Positions 1-5,547 of a DNA stretch of 8,792 nt are shown here, piece by piece. The notes beneath the pieces are model-generated. The model worked only from the letters and a program-made list of their open reading frames with translations. It made no database searches and had not been told where the DNA came from. Within the stretch, counting starts at the first letter, position 1; every line of letters begins with the position of its first letter. The translations under genes were made by a program, and so were the position numbers. Source of the stretch: Bacteroidales bacterium UBA2939 (GTDB lineage Bacteria; Bacteroidota; Bacteroidia; Bacteroidales; P3). Location of the stretch: contig DECD01000044.1 of assembly GCA_002349055.1 (NCBI GenBank), forward strand, positions 9,239 through 18,030. The letters are read 5' to 3'.

Positions 1-21
1 ATAACCTATAACCCATAACCC
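1..21. repeat. 7-nt tandem repeat abutting a start codon
   Basis: Three consecutive 7-nt units (ATAACCT, ATAACCC, ATAACCC) run from the window edge directly into the ATG at 22, so the array may continue to the left. It occupies the whole visible translation-initiation region of the first gene and carries an in-frame TAA at 16-18. No Shine-Dalgarno sequence is visible. Confidence 0.7.
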
Positions 22-822
22 ATGGAAAAGAACAATCTCTGGAAGAACCTGCTCTACACCTTCCTCGGCACCACGCTCTCCATCCTCCTCACCTTCGGCA
101 CCAGCCAGTGGTTGGCACTTCAGAAGCAGAAAGAGGAGCGCGAACTCACCGCACTGATGGTGATGGGCAGCATCGAGAAGTTCGCTCAGGACCTGGAACA
201 AAACGCCGATGATTTGACCTGGCACGACACTTTGGCCACCTATCTGCTCAACATCCCAATCGACTCGTTAGACAGCCCCCAATACGATTCCATAGGCAAG
301 TACCTTAGCCTGTTGCTGGCCTTCAATACTCTGTCGCATGACAGGTCGGCAGAAAGCATATTCTCCAATTCCATTGAGACATGGAAAAACCTAGGCAGTT
401 TTTCTTTCATTGAAAATGTGGGCCATTGCTTCGCCCACATCAATCTTATTGAAGAGCGCTACGAGAAGTTTTTTACTGACGAAAATGATGAAATCGAAAA
501 GCGTATTACAATGAATCCTGACGCATACCCCGGCAGGACCCTGGCATCCAAACTCATGCATGACGCCCAGTTCCGCAAATACTTGTCGAGAATTCACGGC
601 AGAATTTCACAATGTCGATATGGTGTCGCATTCATTCGGCAGGAGAACGCCGTCAACATGAGACTGATGAATGTTCAAGAGAAAGACGTGAAAGATTTTA
701 TTGACAAGAACGCGCAAGGGATAGAGGCCGACGAAGTGGTCCAGACCGACTTCTACACTCCTCATATCAACTCCGACAGCCTCCCCGATTTCCAAACCTG
801 GTTCAACCAACATCAGTGGTAG
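22..822 (+). CDS. Membrane-anchored protein of unknown function
   Basis: This 266-residue protein is not assigned to a named family. The N-terminus has a short charged stretch (MEKNNLWKN) followed by one hydrophobic segment at about residues 9-31 (start LLYTFLGTT), which fits a single membrane anchor or an uncleaved signal. The rest is soluble, acidic and mostly helical in character, with a charged stretch just after the anchor (KQKEEREL) that could start a coiled coil. No catalytic motif is visible. The start is fixed because the in-frame codon two triplets upstream is a stop. Similar anchored proteins of unknown role are common in Bacteroidales, by general recollection. Base composition is less GC-rich than in the genes to the right, as in the neighbouring toxin-antitoxin operon, so the two may belong to one accessory stretch. 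It is a real gene with high probability; its function is unknown. Confidence 0.85.
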   Translation: MEKNNLWKNLLYTFLGTTLSILLTFGTSQWLALQKQKEERELTALMVMGSIEKFAQDLEQNADDLTWHDTLATYLLNIPIDSLDSPQYDSIGKYLSLLLAFNTLSHDRSAESIFSNSIETWKNLGSFSFIENVGHCFAHINLIEERYEKFFTDENDEIEKRITMNPDAYPGRTLASKLMHDAQFRKYLSRIHGRISQCRYGVAFIRQENAVNMRLMNVQEKDVKDFIDKNAQGIEADEVVQTDFYTPHINSDSLPDFQTWFNQHQW

Positions 823-860
823 GAAGAGCCTGAGCGTAACAAAATATTCAAGTACACATT

Positions 861-878
861 TATACCCTATCGGGTATA
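861..878. promoter_or_regulatory. Operator 1 of the hipBST-like operon
   Basis: The 18-bp sequence TATACCCTATCGGGTATA is a perfect palindrome of 7-nt half-sites around a 4-nt spacer. Its total length equals the known E. coli HipB operator (TATCC-N8-GGATA), and both have TAT/ATA outer ends with C and G runs inside. It lies upstream of the XRE-family gene, which is the likely binding protein. Direct binding is inferred. Confidence 0.7.
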
Positions 879-917
879 ATTGAGTGTTAAATATGCATAA
901 ATTATACCCGATAGGGT
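864..917. repeat. Perfect 18-nt inverted repeat spanning the operators
   Basis: Positions 864-881 and 900-917 are exact reverse complements separated by 18 nt. The repeat arises because operators 1 and 2 are inverted copies including their flanks. It could fold as a hairpin, but the dyad structure within each arm favours a paired protein-binding site. Confidence 0.8.
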
Positions 918-920
918 TTT
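903..920. promoter_or_regulatory. Operator 2 of the hipBST-like operon
   Basis: TATACCC, spacer GATA, then GGGTTTT: the left half-site is perfect and the right half is 4 of 7. It is an inverted copy of operator 1, with centres 42 bp apart, about four helical turns. It ends 17 bp before the -7 element at 938-945, so bound protein would cover the -33 region of the hipB promoter. Confidence 0.7.
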
Positions 921-945
921 TGTTTTCAAATTATTTGTATCTTTG
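917..945 (+). promoter_or_regulatory. Bacteroidota-type promoter of hipB
   Basis: TATCTTTG at 938-945 matches the Bacteroidota -7 consensus TAnnTTTG exactly. A TTTG at 919-922 could act as the -33 element, although the 15-nt spacing is shorter than usual. Transcription would begin near 950, giving a leader of about 20 nt. The upstream part overlaps operator 2, consistent with autorepression. Confidence 0.6.
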
Positions 946-969
946 CAGTCGAAAAAGAAAAGGGTAATT

Positions 970-1176
970 ATGGAAACAATAGGTGATTTTGTCAAGCACA
1001 AACGCAAGCAATATGCTCTTACTCAAGAGGATTTGTCGCTGAAGGCAGGGGTAGGATTGCGGTTTCTGCGAGAACTGGAGAGTGGAAAAAAAACACTCCG
1101 AATGGACAAGGTGAATGATGTTTTGGACATGTTCGGAGCCCAACTGGGAGTTGTAACGGAGGAGGATGAATTATGA
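970..1176 (+). CDS. hipB: HipB-like XRE-family antitoxin/repressor
   Basis: A 68-residue helix-turn-helix protein of the Cro/C1 (XRE) class. The HTH spans about residues 18-39 (LTQEDLSLKAGV, then a recognition-helix region containing RFLRELESGKKT), followed by a helix (MDKVNDVLDMFG) and an acidic tail. The frame is open back to a TTG at 943, but that codon lies inside the promoter element, so ATG 970 is chosen. In HipBA and HipBST systems this protein binds operators and, with its partners, represses the operon; the palindromes at both ends of the operon are the expected targets. It overlaps the next gene by 4 nt (ATGA), so translation is probably coupled. The family call is firm; that it binds these particular sites is inference. 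Confidence 0.9.
   Translation: METIGDFVKHKRKQYALTQEDLSLKAGVGLRFLRELESGKKTLRMDKVNDVLDMFGAQLGVVTEEDEL
1158..1165 (+). promoter_or_regulatory. Shine-Dalgarno sequence of hipS
   Basis: GGAGGAGG ends 7 nt before the ATG at 1173, inside the end of hipB. A strong SD is uncommon in Bacteroidota, and most other starts in this window lack one. Confidence 0.6.
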
Positions 1177-1499
1177 GAAAAGGGAAGGTCTTTTTTAAAG
1201 GAGTCCCTGCCGGAGAAGTGGCGGAAGACGATGAAGGATATGTGTTCACCTACTATGCCGATTATTTGCAATCCCCCTCTCCGCAGCCTGTCAGTGTCAC
1301 GCTTCCGCTGCAACCGCAACCGTTCCGCTCGTCGACCCTGCATCCCTTTTTCGACGGCCTTATCCCCGAAGGGTGGCTGCTCGATGTCTCGGTGCGTAAC
1401 TGGAAACTACAGCCATACGATCGCATGGGGCTGTTGCTGGCCTGCTGCCGCGACTGCATCGGTGCAGTGAGCGTAGAACAAATTACAGAGGAGGAATAG
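1173..1499 (+). CDS. hipS: Stand-alone HipA N-terminal domain protein (HipS-like)
   Basis: This 108-residue protein corresponds to the N-terminal subdomain that a full-length HipA toxin carries in one chain. Recognisable signatures are FFDGLIPEG (59-67) and YDRMGLLLACCRDCIGAVSV (82-101), both typical of that domain. In the E. coli O127:H6 HipBST system the free N-terminal domain (HipS) is the antitoxin that neutralises the kinase HipT, while HipB acts mainly in DNA binding. Gene order, sizes and domain split here match that layout, so the same role is inferred. It overlaps hipB by 4 nt and ends 2 nt before the kinase start. This is not a frameshifted hipA: the two proteins have separate starts, each with its own SD. 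Orthology to E. coli HipS as opposed to an independent HipA split is not proven. Confidence 0.85.
   Translation: MRKGKVFFKGVPAGEVAEDDEGYVFTYYADYLQSPSPQPVSVTLPLQPQPFRSSTLHPFFDGLIPEGWLLDVSVRNWKLQPYDRMGLLLACCRDCIGAVSVEQITEEE
1488..1494 (+). promoter_or_regulatory. Shine-Dalgarno sequence of hipT
   Basis: GAGGAGG ends 7 nt before the ATG at 1502, the same spacing as the SD of the preceding gene. It supports independent initiation of the kinase after the hipS stop at 1497-1499, so the split is genuine. Confidence 0.55.
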
Positions 1500-1501
1500 T
1501 C

Positions 1502-2446
1502 ATGGAACGCTGTCTATACTGCTATAAGGAATTATCTCATGGCGAGCATGGTTTTCATTCCGCTTGTGCTCATAAATTCTTCGGCACAAAGAGTCTTCCG
1601 GAATTGCCATATACTTGGGACAATATCGATGACCTCGCTGTGCAGCTGGTTGGAACACATACCACGGTAACAGGCGTGCAGCCCAAGCTGTCTCTCCACC
1701 TGAACCGAGGCGAACGTAACGAGCCGCGCAGGCTAACCATTGTGGGCCTTTGGGGGAATTATATTATGAAACCGCAGTCATCCACTTTGGCTTTCCTGCC
1801 TGAAAACGAGGACTTGACTATGCACCTGGCCGAGATTGCCGGCATCAGAGTCGTTCCTCACACGCTGATGCGTATGGCCGATGGCGAGTTGTGCTATCTT
1901 ACCCGTCGCATCGACCGCACCGACAAAGGGGGGAAGATACCGATGGAGGATGCCTGCCAGCTCACTGAACGGCTCACCGAACACAAATACCACTCTTCCC
2001 ACGAGAAGGTTGCAAAAACCATTGCAGCATATTCGCAAGTTGGACGTTTGGACCTCGTCAACTACTGGCAAGTAGTGCTGTTCTCATGGATTGTTGGAAA
2101 CTCCGACATGCACCTCAAAAACTTCTCACTCTATCAGCCTGACGGGCAACCGCGACAGCTGACACCCGCCTACGACCTGCTGAACGTCCATTTTGCCATG
2201 CCTGAAGATTCTGAGGAATTGGCGCTTACCCTCAATGGCAAGAAAAACAAACTGACACGTGCCGACTTCGAGGCGGCAATAACCAATTCCGGGCTGACAG
2301 TGAAAGTGATGGACAATCTCATTGGCTTATTTGTAAAAGCAATGCCCAAATGGAAAGAGTTTATCAGCATGTCGTTCCTTCCGTCAATCGAACAATCGCA
2401 TTACCTCACCCAAATCGAGACCTCGTTACACCGCATCATTCAATAA
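1502..2446 (+). CDS. hipT: HipA-fold serine/threonine kinase toxin (HipT-like)
   Basis: A 314-residue HipA-like kinase without the N-terminal subdomain, which the preceding gene supplies. Visible motifs: Gly-rich loop TVTGVQPKLS (55-64); probable ATP-binding lysine K90 in IMKPQ; RRIDR (135-139); catalytic GNSDMHLKN (199-207) with D202 as likely base and N207 as metal ligand; DFG-equivalent Asp in PAYDLL (D225). All expected catalytic residues are present, so the kinase should be active. Known HipA and HipT proteins phosphorylate aminoacyl-tRNA synthetases (GltX and TrpS respectively); the target here is unknown. HipT of E. coli autophosphorylates on two serines of an S-x-S in the Gly-rich loop; here the equivalent positions are threonines (T55, T57). 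The N-terminus has CxxC (C4, C7) and HxxC (H19, C22), resembling a small zinc-binding site. The stop codon lies within operator 3. Confidence 0.9.
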   Translation: MERCLYCYKELSHGEHGFHSACAHKFFGTKSLPELPYTWDNIDDLAVQLVGTHTTVTGVQPKLSLHLNRGERNEPRRLTIVGLWGNYIMKPQSSTLAFLPENEDLTMHLAEIAGIRVVPHTLMRMADGELCYLTRRIDRTDKGGKIPMEDACQLTERLTEHKYHSSHEKVAKTIAAYSQVGRLDLVNYWQVVLFSWIVGNSDMHLKNFSLYQPDGQPRQLTPAYDLLNVHFAMPEDSEELALTLNGKKNKLTRADFEAAITNSGLTVKVMDNLIGLFVKAMPKWKEFISMSFLPSIEQSHYLTQIETSLHRIIQ

Positions 2447-2461
2447 CCCCTTTCGGGTATA
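2444..2461. promoter_or_regulatory. Operator 3, degenerate copy overlapping the hipT stop
   Basis: Left half TAACCCC (5 of 7 to TATACCC), spacer TTTC, right half GGGTATA (7 of 7). The TAA stop of hipT forms the first three bases. It has the same orientation as operator 1 and precedes an inverted copy whose centre is 40 bp away, repeating the upstream layout. Confidence 0.55.
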
Positions 2462-2467
2462 AATTTG
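2460..2467 (+). promoter_or_regulatory. Promoter -7 element of the OmpA-family gene
   Basis: TAAATTTG matches TAnnTTTG exactly and lies between operators 3 and 4, sharing two bases with operator 3. Transcription would start near 2474, about 40 nt before the ATG at 2516. No clear -33 element is seen, so this is moderate evidence. Confidence 0.45.
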
Positions 2468-2483
2468 ATAAAAATAAAAGAAT

Positions 2484-2501
2484 TACACCCGATAGGGTAC
2501 A
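2484..2501. promoter_or_regulatory. Operator 4, upstream of the OmpA-family gene
   Basis: TACACCC (6 of 7), spacer GATA, GGGTACA (6 of 7). It is a close copy of operator 2 and, like it, inverted relative to its partner. It ends 14 bp before the start codon at 2516, where a bound repressor would lie in the early transcribed region. Confidence 0.65.
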
Positions 2502-2515
2502 TAATAAAAGCAATC

Positions 2516-4177
2516 ATGAGAAAATATATCATAATAATAATGCTCCTGCCTCTTGCTGTGGTGGGGCAGAACGCGAAAAGCGAGAAACTCTTCAACCAGG
2601 CGGTGGAGAAGAGTGTCGTGGGGCAGTATGAGGAGGCCATCAAGCTGCTGAACAAGGCCATCGACACCGACCCCAAATACTCCGAGGCGTGGCTGCTGCT
2701 GGGGCGCAACCACTTGGCCTTGGAGGAGTTTGCCGACGCCATCTACAGCTATGAGCAAGCCTTGTCCCTCATTGCCTCCGCCAAGGAGACCCCCGGCGTC
2801 AAGAAATGGAAACAGGAGGGCGAGGAGGGCCTTCGCCTGGCACGCTGGCGCAAACACGCCGTCGAAAACCCCGTGCCCTTCCGGCCCATCAATCTCGGCC
2901 CCAACGTCAACACCGAGGATGACGAATACCTCCCGGCCCTCACGGCCGACTACCGCATGCTGGTCTTCACCCGCCGCTCGCCACGCAACGCTCAGACCGA
3001 GCGCGGGTTGGACTTCGAGGAGGATTTCTACTACTCCGACTACGACACCATGGAGCTCGACTGGGGTGCCGCCCATCGCATGCCCGAACCCCTCAACAGC
3101 CACGGCAACGAGGGCGCACAGACCATCTCGCACGACGGCCGCGTGGTCATCTTCACCGCCTGCGGACGCAACGAGAAAGAGCACACCGGCTGCGACATCT
3201 ACATGAGCGTGCGCCAGGGCGGCCGCTGGGGCAAGCCCCGCAACATGGGAGCCCCCGTCAGCTCGCGCTACTGGGAGTCGTTCCCCTCGCTCTCCATCGA
3301 CGGCTACACGCTCTATTTCGCCTCCAACCGCCCGGGCGGCTACGGCGGCACCGACATCTGGTGCTGCACCCTCGAGGAAGGAGTGTGGGGCGAACCGGTG
3401 AACTTGGGCCCCGAAGTCAACACCCGCGGCAACGAGACGGCCCCCTACATCCACTTCGACGACAAAACGCTCTACTTCGCCTCCGACGGCCACACGGGCA
3501 TGGGCGGCATGGACCTCTTCTGCGCCAAAAGGGTTGATAAGTCAAACGTTGATACGTTGATAAGTTCCCGCGACGACGTATCGACATATCAACCTATCAA
3601 CGTATCAACCTCCGAATGGGGCGACGTGAAAAATCTCGGCTATCCCATCAACACCGCGGGCGAGGAGAACAACCTCATTGTGGCCCCCGACGGCCGCACA
3701 GCCATCTTCAGCAGCGACCGCTTCGGGAGCTACGGCAAGCAGGACCTCTACTCCTTCGTCATGCCGGCACCCGTGCGTCCCGAGCGCATCACCTTCATCG
3801 ACCCCGTCGTCCAGGCCGAGAATCTGCTGACCCTGGGCGACACGGTGACGCTGCGCAACATCCACTTCCTCACCGCCAGCGCCGAGCTCTACGAAGCCTC
3901 GAAAGCCGAGCTCGACCGTCTGGCCGAAGCTTTGCAGCGCCATCCGCGCCTGCGCCTCGAGGTGGGTGGCCACACCGACGCCGTGGGCAAGGACGAGGAC
4001 AACCTCGTCCTCAGCGAGCGCCGCGCCAAGGCCGTCTACGACTACCTCGTGCTTCGCGGTGTCGACCCCGACCGCCTCACCTACCGCGGCTACGGCGAAT
4101 CACGCCCCATAGCCACCAACGACACCCCAGAAGGCCGCGCCCAGAACCGCCGTACCACCCTAACTCCTTTGAAGTAG
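2516..4177 (+). CDS. Exported TPR/PD40/OmpA-domain envelope protein
   Basis: A 553-residue protein with, in order: a signal peptide (MRKYIIIIMLLPLAVVG, no lipobox cysteine); two TPR-like repeats at about 23-90; PD40/WD40-like beta-propeller repeats at about 125-416, with recurring GYTLYFASNRPGGYGGTDIW-type blades; and an OmpA C-terminal domain at about 448-553 with GGHTDAVG, LSERRAKAVYDYL and GRAQNRR, which binds peptidoglycan. It should sit in the periplasm, tethering an outer-membrane complex to the wall. The order resembles PorE of the type IX secretion system, but PorE is a lipoprotein with a further domain before OmpA that is not evident here, so PorE identity is not claimed. The frame is open to a TTG at 2465, but that lies in the promoter-like region; ATG 2516 precedes a proper signal peptide. 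A repeat-derived insert occupies residues about 339-366. Confidence 0.88.
   Translation: MRKYIIIIMLLPLAVVGQNAKSEKLFNQAVEKSVVGQYEEAIKLLNKAIDTDPKYSEAWLLLGRNHLALEEFADAIYSYEQALSLIASAKETPGVKKWKQEGEEGLRLARWRKHAVENPVPFRPINLGPNVNTEDDEYLPALTADYRMLVFTRRSPRNAQTERGLDFEEDFYYSDYDTMELDWGAAHRMPEPLNSHGNEGAQTISHDGRVVIFTACGRNEKEHTGCDIYMSVRQGGRWGKPRNMGAPVSSRYWESFPSLSIDGYTLYFASNRPGGYGGTDIWCCTLEEGVWGEPVNLGPEVNTRGNETAPYIHFDDKTLYFASDGHTGMGGMDLFCAKRVDKSNVDTLISSRDDVSTYQPINVSTSEWGDVKNLGYPINTAGEENNLIVAPDGRTAIFSSDRFGSYGKQDLYSFVMPAPVRPERITFIDPVVQAENLLTLGDTVTLRNIHFLTASAELYEASKAELDRLAEALQRHPRLRLEVGGHTDAVGKDEDNLVLSERRAKAVYDYLVLRGVDPDRLTYRGYGESRPIATNDTPEGRAQNRRTTLTPLK
3533..3612. repeat. In-frame inverted word repeat inside the OmpA-family gene
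   Basis: GTTGATACGTTGATA (3549-3563) and its exact reverse complement (3596-3610) flank a 32-nt centre. Single GTTGATA words occur before the first arm and TATCAAC words inside the second. The patch is AT-rich against GC-rich surroundings and encodes a polar linker (about residues 339-366) between two propeller strands, keeping the reading frame. Confidence 0.75.
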
Positions 4178-4193
4178 GAGCTTTAAACTTTAC

Positions 4194-4270
4194 TTCAACC
4201 ATACTTCAACCATAGTTCGACCATAATTTATGGTTGAAGTATGGTTGAAATAATGTCGAGGTAATGTCGG
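4194..4270. repeat. 11-nt word array turning into its own inverse
   Basis: Positions 4194-4214 and 4229-4249 are perfect 21-nt inverted repeats with a 14-nt centre. Each is built from an 11-nt word: TTCAACCATAC, TTCAACCATAG and TTCGACCATAA, then TTATGGTTGAA and GTATGGTTGAA, with decayed units (ATAATGTCGAG, GTAATGTCGG) up to 4270. It lies between the OmpA-family gene and the sirtuin. A strong RNA hairpin is possible and might aid termination, but no T-run follows. Confidence 0.8.
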
Positions 4271-4284
4271 AAAGTGCTACCGGA

Positions 4285-4293
4285 TAGATTTTG
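4285..4293 (+). promoter_or_regulatory. Possible promoter element of the sirtuin operon
   Basis: TAGATTTTG resembles TAnnTTTG with one extra base. It lies 47 nt before the chosen start, in the only sizeable gap ahead of the four-gene run. No clear -33 element is visible, so this is weak. Confidence 0.25.
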
Positions 4294-4340
4294 TATTGCT
4301 CTCGGACAATAAAAAGCATGTGCGTACGTTATGTATGGAT

Positions 4341-5018
4341 ATGAAAAAGATAGTGGTATTGACCGGCGCGGGTATCAGCGCCGAAAGCGGCATCTCGACC
4401 TTCCGCGACAGCGACGGGCTTTGGGAGCACTACCGCGTGGAGGATGTGGCCACGCACGAGGCTTATGAGCGCAACCCCGAGTTGGTGCTCAACTTCTACA
4501 ACGAGCGTCGCCGCCAGCTTTTCAAGGCGCAACCCAACGAGGCCCACCGCCAGCTGGTGCGTCTGGAGGAGAAATATGACGTGCAGATTGTCACCCAGAA
4601 CATCGACGACCTGCACGAGCGCGCGGGTTCGAGCCATGTGTTGCACCTGCACGGCGAGCTGACCAAGGGACGCTCCGACCGCAACCCCGACCTCATCGTT
4701 GAGGTGGGCGACAAAGACATCCGCCTGGGCGACAAGGCCCCCGACGGCACGCAGCTGCGGCCCCACATCGTGTGGTTTGGCGAGGCGGTGCCCAACATCG
4801 AGCCTGCCGCGGCCCTCTGCGAGCAGTGTGATATCTTCATCGTCGTCGGCACCTCGATGGCCGTCTATCCCGCCGCAGGCTTGATCCACTACGTGCAGCG
4901 CGGCGTGCCGTGCTATGTGGTCGACCCCAAGGAGGTCCCCGTGAGCCACCCCGTGACATTCATCAAAGAGGTGGCCACCAAAGGTGTTACTGAACTCGTA
5001 AACAAATTGATGCAATGA
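4341..5018 (+). CDS. cobB: NAD-dependent protein deacylase, sirtuin family (CobB-like)
   Basis: A 225-residue sirtuin that removes acyl groups from lysines using NAD in the cytoplasm. Motifs: GAGISAESGISTFR (9-22) for NAD binding; TQNIDDLHERAG (85-96); catalytic H104 in HLHGEL; WFGEAVP (145-151); VVGTSMAVYPAAG (168-180). Y53 and R56 in FYNERR match CobB Tyr92 and Arg95, which mark class III sirtuins active on succinyl and malonyl lysine, so desuccinylase activity is inferred. The segment after HGEL, where many sirtuins carry two CxxC pairs for zinc, has no cysteines, so the structural zinc appears absent; Bacteroidota homologues often show this, by recollection. An in-frame ATG at 4335 would add two residues and a TTG at 4296 fifteen; ATG 4341 gives the family-typical MKK-IVVLTGAG start. 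The gene overlaps the next by 4 nt. Confidence 0.92.
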   Translation: MKKIVVLTGAGISAESGISTFRDSDGLWEHYRVEDVATHEAYERNPELVLNFYNERRRQLFKAQPNEAHRQLVRLEEKYDVQIVTQNIDDLHERAGSSHVLHLHGELTKGRSDRNPDLIVEVGDKDIRLGDKAPDGTQLRPHIVWFGEAVPNIEPAAALCEQCDIFIVVGTSMAVYPAAGLIHYVQRGVPCYVVDPKEVPVSHPVTFIKEVATKGVTELVNKLMQ

Positions 5019-5545
5019 TACATTACCTTATTACAACGCTGGCCGTTTTGGCCACCCTGGCACTGGCGGGATGGATTTTCTACCTGCTGGTGAAACGCTA
5101 TTTCGACAACCAGCAGAAAGAACGTCTGCTGCAAATGAAAATCGACGAGCGTCGCGAGACCCTCAAGGTGGTGACGCCCATCCGTCTGCAAGCCTACGAG
5201 CGCATGGCGCTGTTCCTCGAGCGCATCTCGCCCGACAGCCTGGTGCTGCGCTGCTACCAGCCGGGCATGGACCTCAAGTTGCTGCAAGGCGTGATGACCA
5301 AGAACATCCGCGACGAGTGGGAGCACAACCTCTCGCAGCAGGTCTACCTCGACCCCGCCGTGTGGGCACGCATCCGCGAGGCCAAGGACGAGATGATAAA
5401 CCTCGTCAACTCCAGCGCCGTGACCCTCACCGACACCGACGACCCGACGCGTCTGGCGGCCTCCATCTTCGCCTCGGCGGCCCAGCATCTGCCCACCGAC
5501 AAGGCCCTCGAAGAGCTGCACAGGGAAATCAACGAACTGTTCTGA
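5015..5545 (+). CDS. Small membrane-anchored protein, conserved Bacteroidales type
   Basis: A 176-residue protein with one N-terminal transmembrane helix (about residues 3-26, LITTLAVLATLALAGWIFYL), then a basic, coiled-coil-like stretch (KRYFDNQQKERLLQMK) and a mostly helical cytoplasmic domain. The segment VTPIRLQAYERMALFLERISPDSLVLR (53-79) is the recognisable core of a widespread Bacteroidota family of unknown function, possibly the one catalogued as DUF7935; that number is from memory. No catalytic motif is seen. ATG 5015 overlaps the sirtuin stop codon (ATGA), so coupled translation is likely. Two nt separate its stop from the next start. The function is unknown; the operon suggests an envelope-associated role. 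Confidence 0.85.
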   Translation: MIHYLITTLAVLATLALAGWIFYLLVKRYFDNQQKERLLQMKIDERRETLKVVTPIRLQAYERMALFLERISPDSLVLRCYQPGMDLKLLQGVMTKNIRDEWEHNLSQQVYLDPAVWARIREAKDEMINLVNSSAVTLTDTDDPTRLAASIFASAAQHLPTDKALEELHREINELF

Positions 5546-5547
5546 AA

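Noticed and set aside
943..969. TTG start for the HipB-like protein nine codons upstream of ATG 970
   Set aside because: The TTG lies inside the TATCTTTG promoter element, so it would not be transcribed; ATG 970 gives the normal HTH protein length.
1173..2446. A single hipA gene broken by a frameshift or stop
   Set aside because: The two parts have separate starts with their own SD, intact domain borders and a layout matching known HipBST operons.
2465..2515. TTG start for the OmpA-family protein
   Set aside because: It would add 17 residues ahead of a proper signal peptide and overlaps the promoter-like element and operator 4.
2483..3493. Long minus-strand open frame of 336 codons
   Set aside because: It mirrors the GC-rich OmpA-family gene, has a biased Val/Gly/Ala composition and no recognisable domain; typical antisense shadow.
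4194..4270. Short CRISPR-like array
   Set aside because: Units are 11 nt with no unique spacers, and the second half is the inverse of the first.
5071..5547. Extension of the lipoprotein frame back to an ATG at 5071
   Set aside because: The extension runs within the preceding conserved gene, is Arg/Pro-rich shadow sequence, and would bury the lipoprotein signal peptide.
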